NCBI RefSeq assembly: GCF_024806495.1 | Contig: NZ_JANUFF010000002.1 | Span: 186,001 to 250,000, forward strand | Origin: Chryseobacterium sp. JUb7 | GTDB taxonomy: Bacteria; Bacteroidota; Bacteroidia; Flavobacteriales; Weeksellaceae | Length of the DNA stretch: 64,000 nucleotides | Reading direction: 5' to 3' | Shown: piece after piece, positions 57,484 through 64,000 of the stretch | Position numbering within the stretch: position 1 is the stretch's first letter | Layout of the letters: each line of letters starts with the position of its first letter | The notes under the pieces: generated by a model | What the model was told of the DNA's origin: nothing | What the model saw: only the letters and a program-made list of their open reading frames with translations | Databases searched by the model: none | Program-made: the position numbers and the translations under genes

Positions 57484-58806
57484 TTGAATTCTAGAGACGA
57501 ACTTATATTTAATCCTGCCGATATTGCCGAAACTCTTAGTGGACTTCCCGCTGATGAGAGGTTGTTGGCATTTTTAAAAGTTCCGAAAGAATATAAAGCA
57601 GATGTATTTTCACATCTTGATCCTGATTTTCAGGAAGAAACCATTCGAAGTATCGGAAGTGACGAAGTTTCCGAGATTTTGAATGCGATGACTCCCGATG
57701 ACCGAACCTCATTGTTTGAGGACTTTCCGGATGAACTGATCAAGTATTCCATCAATCATCTTAATCCTCAGGAAAGAAGAATTGCATTAAAACTTTTAGG
57801 CTATGATTCTGACTCTATTGCTCGTCTGATGACTCCTTATTACATCCAGATTCGTAAAGAATGGACCGTAAAAAGATGTCTTCAGCAGATTAAAAAGGTC
57901 GGAAGCAAGGTAGAAACAATGAATTATCTGTATGTCGTTGATGAAAGAAACCGACTGATTGATGATATTGCATTGGGAAGTTTATTGCTGGTTGAAGAAG
58001 ATACATTAATTTCAGATATCACTGACAATCATTTTGTTGCCATTACAACAATCACTTCAAAAGAAGATGCTGTACAATATTTCGAAAAATATGACAGAGC
58101 TGCACTTCCCATTATCACAGAAGCCGGGGTTCTGGTAGGAATTGTAACAATCGATGATATCCTCGACCAAATTGAATCACAAAACACTGAAGATATTCAG
58201 AAATTCGGGGGATTGGAAGCCTTAGATCTTCCGTATACGCAAACTTCTCTTATTGAAATGGTAAAAAAGAGAGGAATGTGGCTGATTATTCTTTTCTTTT
58301 CTGAAATGCTGACAGCATCAGCAATGGGTTATTTTGAAGACGAAATTCAGAAAGCAGTGGTACTGGCTCTGTTTGTCCCATTAATCATCTCCAGTGGAGG
58401 AAATTCGGGTTCACAGGCTGCTACATTGATCATCAGAGCAATGGCATTGCAGGAAATCGGTCTTAAGGATTGGTGGTACGTCATGAAAAAAGAAATTTTC
58501 ACAGGCTTATTTCTCGGTGGAATTCTCGGAATCATCGGATTCCTCAGAATTATGATCTGGCATGAAGCAGGATTTTTCAATTATGGTATTCACTGGGCAT
58601 TTGTAGGCTTAAGTGTAGGAGTATCTCTGGTATTGATTGTACTTTGGGGAACTCTTTCGGGCTCAATGGTTCCTTTTATTCTTAAAAAACTAAACCTTGA
58701 CCCTGCTACTTCTTCAGCTCCTTTTGTAGCCACTTTGGTAGATGTTACCGGGCTTATTATTTATTTTTCTGTAGCCGGACTTTTCTTAACCGGTAAACTT
58801 TTGTAA
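57484..58806 (+). CDS. mgtE: Magnesium transporter MgtE
   Basis: 440 residues from a TTG start at 57484 ([18 protein letters not shown], first residue Met if initiated); no ATG is available and the promoter lies just upstream. Cytosolic N domain (about 1-120), two CBS domains (about 125-250, with [21 protein letters not shown]), and five membrane helices from about 275 including the pore segment [21 protein letters not shown]. Mg2+ channel gated by cytosolic Mg2+ through the N and CBS domains. Confidence 0.93.
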   Translation: MNSRDELIFNPADIAETLSGLPADERLLAFLKVPKEYKADVFSHLDPDFQEETIRSIGSDEVSEILNAMTPDDRTSLFEDFPDELIKYSINHLNPQERRIALKLLGYDSDSIARLMTPYYIQIRKEWTVKRCLQQIKKVGSKVETMNYLYVVDERNRLIDDIALGSLLLVEEDTLISDITDNHFVAITTITSKEDAVQYFEKYDRAALPIITEAGVLVGIVTIDDILDQIESQNTEDIQKFGGLEALDLPYTQTSLIEMVKKRGMWLIILFFSEMLTASAMGYFEDEIQKAVVLALFVPLIISSGGNSGSQAATLIIRAMALQEIGLKDWWYVMKKEIFTGLFLGGILGIIGFLRIMIWHEAGFFNYGIHWAFVGLSVGVSLVLIVLWGTLSGSMVPFILKKLNLDPATSSAPFVATLVDVTGLIIYFSVAGLFLTGKLL

Positions 58807-58832
58807 TTTTAGGCAACATCTAAAATATTGCA

Positions 58833-59564
58833 ATGAAAGTTGTTTCTCTAGTTCCCTCAATTACTGAGGCATTATTTGATTTGGGTCTAACTGAAAATGA
58901 AGTGGTCGGAAGGACAAAATTTTGTATTCACCCTGAAGAAAAAGTAAAAAATGTAGCTGTTATCGGCGGAACAAAAAATATCAATATCGATAAAATAAAA
59001 GCTCTGCAACCTGATTTAATTTTAGCCAACAAAGAAGAAAATATCAAAGAACAGGTTGAAAGCCTGATGCAGGATTTTAAAGTAATCGTCACGAATGTTG
59101 AAAATATTGAAGACAACTATTACCTTCTAAAAAATCTGGGTCTGCTCTTTAATAAGGAAGAAAGAGCTCAACTTTTCAATTTAAAAATTTACGACATCCT
59201 GAATCAGTCTAAAGTTGATTCTAAAATAAAAGTCGCCTATCTGATCTGGAAAAATCCATATATGACAATCGGTTCAGATACTTTTATTCATAAAATTTTA
59301 TCCGAAATCGGTTTCGAAAACATCTTTAAAGATCAAACGCGTTATCCTGAAATAACAATAGAAGATCTGGCTGATGCTGAGATTATCATGCTTTCTTCAG
59401 AGCCTTTTCCTTTTAAAGAAAAACATATTGAAGAGTTAGAAGAATTCTATCCTGGCAAAAAAATTATGATTGTAGACGGAGAAGCCTTTTCATGGTATGG
59501 AACGCATATTGCGAAATGCGGAGATTATTTTAAAGGTCTGATTTCAGAGGTTAATCTTGTGTGA
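58833..59564 (+). CDS. BtuF-like helical-backbone metal receptor without signal peptide
   Basis: 243 residues. Begins MKVVSLVPSITEALFDLGL, the start of the BtuF-type substrate-binding fold, and continues with VVGRTKFCIHPEE, KALQPDLILANKEEN, and the long-backbone helix. There is no signal peptide, unlike normal periplasmic corrinoid or iron receptors, so it appears to be cytosolic. A corrinoid-related role would fit with cobT-cobS elsewhere in the window, but this is inference. It follows mgtE by 26 bases and may be cotranscribed. Confidence 0.8.
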   Translation: MKVVSLVPSITEALFDLGLTENEVVGRTKFCIHPEEKVKNVAVIGGTKNINIDKIKALQPDLILANKEENIKEQVESLMQDFKVIVTNVENIEDNYYLLKNLGLLFNKEERAQLFNLKIYDILNQSKVDSKIKVAYLIWKNPYMTIGSDTFIHKILSEIGFENIFKDQTRYPEITIEDLADAEIIMLSSEPFPFKEKHIEELEEFYPGKKIMIVDGEAFSWYGTHIAKCGDYFKGLISEVNLV

Positions 59565-59663
59565 TTCAGATACTTTTCACGAACAATATTGAATTTTTAT
59601 TTCCTGCTGATTTACACAAATGATACATTTGTTTACAAAAAATTTTCATTGATTAAAATAAAG

Positions 59664-59690
59664 ACTCCGGCTCTTCGAGCCGGAGTTTAT
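59664..59690 (+). terminator. Terminator after the BtuF-like gene
   Basis: ACTCCGGCTC (59664-59673) pairs with GAGCCGGAGT (59677-59686), loop TTC, then TT. Confidence 0.8.
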
Positions 59691-59699
59691 AATTATAAA

Positions 59700-59794
59700 A
59701 ACCACAAAAGTTTCAAAAAATTTGAAGAAAAAATTTAGCATTAGCTCTTCAAAGACACTCTTAATAAACTATTTACTTTGTAACTTTTGTGGTT
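59700..59794. repeat. MITE-like inverted-repeat element
   Basis: 13-base inverted ends AACCACAAAAGTT (59700-59712) and AACTTTTGTGGTT (59782-59794) enclose 69 AT-rich bases without a coding frame. AACCACAAAAG-type ends are, to my knowledge, recurrent in Chryseobacterium intergenic regions. Confidence 0.5.
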
Positions 59795-59808
59795 AATTTT
59801 TTTTTCAG

Positions 59809-60258
59809 TTATAAAATTTTAGAAACCTCGTTACAAAGCCATTCCAACAATTCTCTGTCTTCGGCAGTAAAAGGATCAATGGTATGAGAATCAATGTCAA
59901 TCTGGCCAATATTTTTCCCGTCTTTAAAAATAGGAACTACAATTTCCGCCTTTGTATCGATTGAACAACTCAGATAATTACTTTCCTGATGAACATCAGG
60001 AACCACAAACGTTTCATTGGAAACTGCTACCTGACCGCAAATTCCTTTTCCGTAAGGAATAATATCATGATCTGTAGGAGCACCTACATAAGGACCTAGC
60101 TTCAGCTCATCTTTATCTCCGTTTTTGAAATAAAAACCCGTCCAGTTAAAATAAGCGATTTCCTGATCCAGAAGGTGACAAACTTTCTCAAGCTTCTCTT
60201 CTGTATTATGTTTTGGACTTTCAAGAATAGATGAAAGTCTTTTCTTTAATTCTGACAT
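59809..60258 (-). CDS. GAF-domain protein, free-methionine-(R)-sulfoxide reductase-like
   Basis: 149 residues, single GAF domain close to E. coli fRMsr (YebR/MsrC): NWTGFYF, LGPYVG, GKGICGQVAV and IVVPIFKDGKNIGQIDIDS. Two of the three conserved Cys are present (Cys74 in GICG, Cys98 in LSCSID, the likely nucleophile); the third, in the segment GAPTDHDIIP, is missing. Repair of free methionine sulfoxide is the probable role, but with one resolving Cys fewer. Starts 12 bases after the next gene's end on the same strand. Confidence 0.8.
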   Translation of the reverse strand: MSELKKRLSSILESPKHNTEEKLEKVCHLLDQEIAYFNWTGFYFKNGDKDELKLGPYVGAPTDHDIIPYGKGICGQVAVSNETFVVPDVHQESNYLSCSIDTKAEIVVPIFKDGKNIGQIDIDSHTIDPFTAEDRELLEWLCNEVSKIL

Positions 60259-60270
60259 TTTATTTTTGTT

Positions 60271-61698
60271 TTAAGAGAATTGTTTAAAAGAAAGTTCTTC
60301 TTTATAGCCGAACATTCCGCGCTCTTTTATCATTTCTGCAACACCTTCCGGAACCTGAGATTCCCAGCCTTTAAGGTTACAGGCAATTTTTCTTAATATT
60401 TCTCGTGAATAAATCTCCAGAAACTCCGGATTATAGTTTTTAATATCTACAATACGGTTATTCAGTTTAAAGTATTTGTATAATTCCTTTAGATTTTCTT
60501 CAACCTTTAGATTTTCAGAATCCAGCAGCTCATGAGTCTCAGGATCTTTATAAGGATATAGATACACTCTCATTCCGTTTCTGAAAAACTTACCGAAGGC
60601 TTCCAAAATACCTCCTGAAAGATTCTTATAATATTTCTCTTCGAATACCATCAATAGGTTATTAACTCCCATTGCCACTCCAATATTTCCACCCGTATAG
60701 GATGCAAAATAATCAATGAGTCGGTAATATTCTGAGAAGTTTGAAATAATAACGGTATATCCCAGTTTTCCGAGGACATCTACTCTATCCAGGAAATCTC
60801 TTTCATCGATATCTCCATCAGCCCTAAGGTTTGAAATGGTAATTTCAATTAAAATTTCAGTTTCTTCATGAGTACAGATGGCGTCTTTTAAAAACATATC
60901 AATACCATTTTGAAGCATATCGATATTCACCTTCGTTACCGGTCTGAAACTTCCTCTTACTGCGAAAATATTTTTCTTGTAAAGACTGTCTGCCGGAAGC
61001 ATGTTACTCCCCTCAGAGTTGAAAATAACAGCATCGGTCATACCGTTTTTCACCAATTGTAAAGACATCAGTCTGTTATCTACATAAGCAAAAGCCGGTC
61101 CGCTGAAGTCGATCATATCAATCTCAAGATTGTCTGTTGCGACATCATCATACAGAGATTCGATCAGTCTTCTTGGGTTATCGTAGTAGGTAAAAGCTCC
61201 GAAAATAAGATTCACCCCCAGATTCCCCAAAGTTTCCTGCTGCAGAGTCGCATCATTTTCTTTGAATTTTACGTGGATTACAATTTCGTTATAATCTTCA
61301 TTTTCTTTTACCTGAAAACGGATTCCTACCCAGCCGTGACCTTTCACTGTTTTGTCGAAATTAATGGTCGTCACTGTATTCGCGTAGGAAAAAAACTTTC
61401 TGTTGGGGTTGTTTTCTCTGGAAATTCTTTCTTCAATCAAAGCAACTTCATAACGAAGCATTTTGCGAAGTCTGTTTTGGGTAACATACCTGTTTTTTAC
61501 CTCTTTTCCGTAGATCGCATCACTAAAATCTTTGTCGTAAGCCGACATCGCCTTAGCAATTGTACCCGAAGCGCCCCCTGCTCTAAAAAAGTGTCGAACA
61601 GTCTCCTGCCCTGCTCCAATTTCTGCGAAAGTACCATAAATAGTAGGATCTAGATTAATTGTTAATGCTTTTTGTTTAGGAGTTAGTTTCTGATACAT
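60271..61698 (-). CDS. Conserved cytosolic protein of unknown function
   Basis: 475 residues without signal peptide or membrane helices. Strikingly conserved-looking N-terminus (YGTFAEIGAGQETVRHFFRAGGASGTIAKAMSAYD) with Gly-rich loops, a middle part with DFSGPAFAYVDNRLMSLQLV and an acidic tail. I recall close homologues across Bacteroidetes with inconsistent names in databases (adenylyltransferase, TonB receptor), none convincing. It forms a unit with the GAF gene downstream. Function not assigned. Confidence 0.75.
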   Translation of the reverse strand: MYQKLTPKQKALTINLDPTIYGTFAEIGAGQETVRHFFRAGGASGTIAKAMSAYDKDFSDAIYGKEVKNRYVTQNRLRKMLRYEVALIEERISRENNPNRKFFSYANTVTTINFDKTVKGHGWVGIRFQVKENEDYNEIVIHVKFKENDATLQQETLGNLGVNLIFGAFTYYDNPRRLIESLYDDVATDNLEIDMIDFSGPAFAYVDNRLMSLQLVKNGMTDAVIFNSEGSNMLPADSLYKKNIFAVRGSFRPVTKVNIDMLQNGIDMFLKDAICTHEETEILIEITISNLRADGDIDERDFLDRVDVLGKLGYTVIISNFSEYYRLIDYFASYTGGNIGVAMGVNNLLMVFEEKYYKNLSGGILEAFGKFFRNGMRVYLYPYKDPETHELLDSENLKVEENLKELYKYFKLNNRIVDIKNYNPEFLEIYSREILRKIACNLKGWESQVPEGVAEMIKERGMFGYKEELSFKQFS

Positions 61699-61752
61699 TA
61701 GGACATTAAATTTTTCGTAAATTTACCAAAATTAAACCAACCTCAAAAGAAA

Positions 61753-62520
61753 ATGAAGTTGAAATTTTTAGGAACGGGAACTTCTCAGGGTGTACCCGTT
61801 ATTGGCTGCACTTGCGAAGTGTGTACTTCAGAAAATCCAAAAGACAGTCGATTCCGATCTTCTGTGATGGTAACGACGGATGAAAACAAGAAAATATTGA
61901 TCGATTGTGGTCCGGATTTCAGGCAGCAAATGCTTCTAAACCACGAAACTCACGTTGACATCACCCTCCTTACCCATGAACATAATGATCATGTTATAGG
62001 GCTTGACGACATGCGTCCGCTTATTTTTAAAAGTGGAAAAAATATTCCTCTTTATTGCTATCAAAGAGTCGGAAATGAAGTGAAAAACCGTTTTCCCTAT
62101 GCTTTTTCAGATGTAAAATATCCAGGAGCTCCGGCTTTTGATTTGCACGAAATAGAAAATAAACCTTTCACTGTCTTAGATACTGAAATCACCCCGATCG
62201 AGGTGATTCATTTTAAAATTTCTGTTTTTGGATATAAATTTAGAAACTTGGCCTATATTACTGATGCCGGCTTTATTTCTGATACAGAAAAAGAAAAATT
62301 AAAGAATCTCGATGTTCTAATTTTAAACTGCATCCGAAAATTTGATCCTCATCCGGCCCATTTTATTCTTCCTGACGTTATCAAATTGTTTGAAGAGCTA
62401 AAACCTAAAAAATTATTTTTAACACACATCAGTCATCATTTAGGTTTGCATGACATTGAAGATAAACAACTTCCGCCCGGAATCCACCTTGCCTACGATG
62501 GTTTGGAGATATTTTTTTAA
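61753..62520 (+). CDS. Metallo-beta-lactamase-fold hydrolase (PhnP-like)
   Basis: 255 residues. LGTGTSQGVPVIGCTCEVC at the N-terminus has the Cys pair of the zinc-ribbon seen in PhnP-like enzymes, and THEHNDHVIGLDD gives the HxHxDH motif (His75, His77, Asp79, His80). Later ligands are in HFKISVFGYKF...TDAGF and LTHISHHLGLH. Members hydrolyse cyclic phosphates or related small esters. Cytosolic; divergent from the preceding unknown gene by 54 bases. Confidence 0.88.
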   Translation: MKLKFLGTGTSQGVPVIGCTCEVCTSENPKDSRFRSSVMVTTDENKKILIDCGPDFRQQMLLNHETHVDITLLTHEHNDHVIGLDDMRPLIFKSGKNIPLYCYQRVGNEVKNRFPYAFSDVKYPGAPAFDLHEIENKPFTVLDTEITPIEVIHFKISVFGYKFRNLAYITDAGFISDTEKEKLKNLDVLILNCIRKFDPHPAHFILPDVIKLFEELKPKKLFLTHISHHLGLHDIEDKQLPPGIHLAYDGLEIFF

Positions 62521-62538
62521 AAAAATTATTTAAAAAGC

Positions 62539-62570
62539 TTTTGGAATATTAAGAAAAGTTCATATATTTG
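62539..62570 (+). promoter_or_regulatory. Promoter of tRNA-Leu
   Basis: TTTTGG starting at 62539 and TATATTTG at 62563-62570, 19 bases between the boxes; tRNA begins at 62596. Confidence 0.7.
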
Positions 62571-62595
62571 CACACCAATTTGAAACAAACATCAA

Positions 62596-62675
62596 GCCCA
62601 GGTGGCGGAATTGGTAGACGCGCTGGTCTCAAACACCAGTTCTTAGGAGTACCGGTTCGATCCCGGTCCTGGGTA
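62596..62675 (+). tRNA. tRNA-Leu (anticodon CAA)
   Basis: Acceptor arms GCCCAGG (62596-62602) and CCTGGGT (62668-62674) with discriminator A; anticodon stem-loop CTGGT-CTCAAAC-ACCAG reads CAA, for UUG codons; T-arm CCGGTTCGATCCCGG is complete. A short extra arm lies between, as expected for a class II tRNA. CCA is not encoded. Confidence 0.95.
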
Positions 62676-62680
62676 CAAAA

Positions 62681-62716
62681 AACCTCTGAAATCATTTGAT
62701 TTTCAGAGGTTTTTGA
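62681..62716 (+). terminator. Terminator after tRNA-Leu
   Basis: AACCTCTGAAA (62681-62691) pairs with TTTCAGAGGTT (62701-62711), followed by T residues. Confidence 0.85.
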
Positions 62717-62722
62717 TTTTTA

Positions 62723-62740
62723 GGGGATCAAAAAGGGGAT
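62723..62740. other. Possible island junction next to tRNA-Leu
   Basis: GGGGAT occurs twice (62723-62728 and 62735-62740) just after the tRNA terminator, in sequence unlike the core intergenic DNA, and the genes that follow are accessory in character. The remainder of the 62741-62909 gap holds no gene I can support. The second end of any element lies outside this window. Confidence 0.35.
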
Positions 62741-62909
62741 TGTTTTTTAACTACTGTTAATAATATCGCTAACTAATTTACTTCCCTAGAATTATTATTA
62801 GTTCTTTTTAATATTACACTAAGCAAAGCACTTCTCTTTATTTTGTATTTTAGCTTAATTGATCTCAATTGAAAAATTAACCCAATAAAAGCCCAAACTA
62901 CAACTATAT

Positions 62910-63674
62910 ATGAAGATATGCATTTGGTGTAGCCGAAACGATAATAATACAAACTTTAATACTATAGCACATACTTTCCCACAATCATTAGGCGGAAAAA
63001 ACATTTGTTTAAATGTTTGTGATGATTGTAACTTTGCATTCGGAAAAAAGCAAAGCTTTCAACCCTCAGTAGATTTAGCAATTAAGGAGATATTCAACTT
63101 ATCAAGGTTTCTAATCTCGGATAAAAAAAATATTCGTTCTTACAAAAGATTTAGTTCAGAATATTTTAAGGTTAATCTTGAACAACGTAAGATTGGAATT
63201 AAAATGAAATATAAATTTCAAAGCAAATTCCAAGAAAACTTTGCAAGAAGTTTCAAACGTGGCATATACAAAATATTTTTAGAAGAACGAGAACGAATAT
63301 GTGGGGATTCTCATTCCGAAGAATTTAACTTCATCAGAGAGTTTTCTCGATATAATTTGAACGATATCTCTTTATATTATTTGAAGCCTTTACAACCTAT
63401 ACTATTTATCGACCAGGAACATCTTGATAACCCTCAACTCCATTTCATGCAACCACATATAGAATTACATGAAAAATATAGATTATATGAGTTTTATTAT
63501 GGAGGATATACATATCTGCTTCACACAAATGTATTCATGCAGGATTTCCATATCAACAATTACAATAATGAAATTGTATCAAATAATAAAAATAGCATGA
63601 ATTTATCTTCGTTAATTAAGATTAACAAGATGGAGGATTTAGATTTTAGATATAATCTTTTTAATGAAAGATGA
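62910..63674 (+). CDS. HNH-endonuclease-like protein
   Basis: 254 residues. N-terminal 45 residues look like an HNH finger: CIWC (Cys4, Cys7), IAHTFPQSLGGK (His21 in the place of EHxxP, with Ala instead of Glu), and CDDCNFAFG (Cys37, Cys40, Asn41). The long C-terminal part is Lys/Phe/Tyr-rich and not recognised. The gene is more AT-rich than the core genes. HNH proteins of this sort occur in phages, mobile elements and defence loci. Catalytic competence is uncertain because of the Glu-to-Ala change. Confidence 0.6.
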   Translation: MKICIWCSRNDNNTNFNTIAHTFPQSLGGKNICLNVCDDCNFAFGKKQSFQPSVDLAIKEIFNLSRFLISDKKNIRSYKRFSSEYFKVNLEQRKIGIKMKYKFQSKFQENFARSFKRGIYKIFLEERERICGDSHSEEFNFIREFSRYNLNDISLYYLKPLQPILFIDQEHLDNPQLHFMQPHIELHEKYRLYEFYYGGYTYLLHTNVFMQDFHINNYNNEIVSNNKNSMNLSSLIKINKMEDLDFRYNLFNER

Positions 63675-63740
63675 TAAATGTAGTTAGTAATTTTTTCATT
63701 TTCCTTAGCTTAATAATATTTTCTATCAACAGAAATATTG

Positions 63741-63748
63741 TATTTTTG
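63741..63748 (+). promoter_or_regulatory. -7 box before the last gene
   Basis: TATTTTTG (TANNTTTG), 18 bases before the ATG at 63766. Confidence 0.45.
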
Positions 63749-63765
63749 AAATAAACACATTATAA

Positions 63766-64000
63766 ATGAACTATATAGCAAATGACAACCCATCCTTTTT
63801 CAGGGATTTCGTTAATCAAAATTTTGCAGATAAGTCTCTTTATCAATACACTTACTTACAGAATCAATTAGAATCTGTTTTAAATGGGTACGAACAAATT
63901 TATTCAGACTCTTTAGTCAATGTAGATAACAATGATCCTTCAAAATGGATCATTATAGTGAATACAGATCGCTTAGTTTCAATCTATGGTAGCAACTGGG
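63766..64000 (+). CDS. N-terminal part of an unknown protein, cut by the window end
   Basis: 78 codons are visible from the ATG at 63766 to the end of the window without a stop. The product starts MNYIANDNPSFFRDFVNQNF and continues Tyr/Asn/Asp-rich with a hydrophobic strand KWIIIVNTD. No family recognised. The upstream -7 box supports a real gene. It follows the HNH-like gene by 91 bases and probably belongs to the same accessory region. Confidence 0.55.
   Translation, partial: MNYIANDNPSFFRDFVNQNFADKSLYQYTYLQNQLESVLNGYEQIYSDSLVNVDNNDPSKWIIIVNTDRLVSIYGSNW

Noticed and set aside
61273..61653. 126-codon plus-strand frame inside the 475-residue conserved gene
   Set aside because: Antisense shadow; no start signals and no protein-like pattern.

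Overview
The window is chromosomal DNA from a low-GC (about one third G+C) member of the Flavobacteriia, most likely Chryseobacterium or a close relative in the Weeksellaceae. The case rests on the style of the coding sequences, a secreted protease with a type IX secretion C-terminal sorting domain, the DUF1800/DUF1501 pair, flavobacterial-type promoters (TTG near -33, TANNTTTG near -7, weak or absent Shine-Dalgarno sequences), GG-leader 'bacteriocin-like' peptides, and several intergenic repeats that resemble dispersed repeats of this group. Genus assignment is inference from sequence style, not a database match.

Layout. 0-12.5 kb: end of an unknown gene, tpiA, a phytase-like esterase lipoprotein, clpP, dnaG, a secreted metzincin protease, tsaE, alanine dehydrogenase and a LytS/LytTR two-component pair. 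12.5-28.5 kb: a CPA2 antiporter, tyrA behind an apparent tyrosine-codon attenuator, L-serine dehydratase, an ammonium channel, two cell-surface paralogues with matching 5' hairpins, two YceI proteins, glucokinase, and the DUF1800/DUF1501 pair. 28.5-41.2 kb: a WYL regulator, HopJ and RtcB RNA ligase, then a lipoprotein, the cobC-cobS-cobT lower-ligand operon, and a tight six-gene run with two RlaP-type nucleotidyltransferases, an R2K-type ATP-grasp protein and three poorly characterised proteins. 41.2-50.1 kb: WG-repeat and MORN-like secreted proteins, MarR with an outer-membrane barrel protein, a membrane protein with a prokaryotic YEATS domain, and a membrane HExxH protein. 50.2-62.5 kb: pnp, a sugar MFS transporter, rpsO, four tandem small cysteine-rich peptide genes, mgtE, a BtuF-like protein, a GAF-domain protein, a conserved unknown and a metallo-beta-lactamase-fold hydrolase. 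62.6-64 kb: tRNA-Leu(CAA) followed at once by accessory-looking genes (HNH protein, unknown), which suggests an island boundary.

Most interesting parts. (1) Four adjacent 48-53 residue peptides share a double-glycine leader; three keep the exact six-cysteine frame C-x5-C-x4-CC-x3-C-x4-C, the spacing of inhibitor-cystine-knot (knottin) peptides, and the fourth is a variant of it. (2) The six-gene run at 36.3-41.2 kb looks like an RNA-repair or RNA-modification operon without a recognisable ligase of its own, about 4.4 kb from RtcB. (3) tyrA has an 18-residue leader ORF with three consecutive Tyr codons followed by an intrinsic terminator. (4) Hairpins sit directly against the start codons of three minus-strand genes (amt and two surface proteins).
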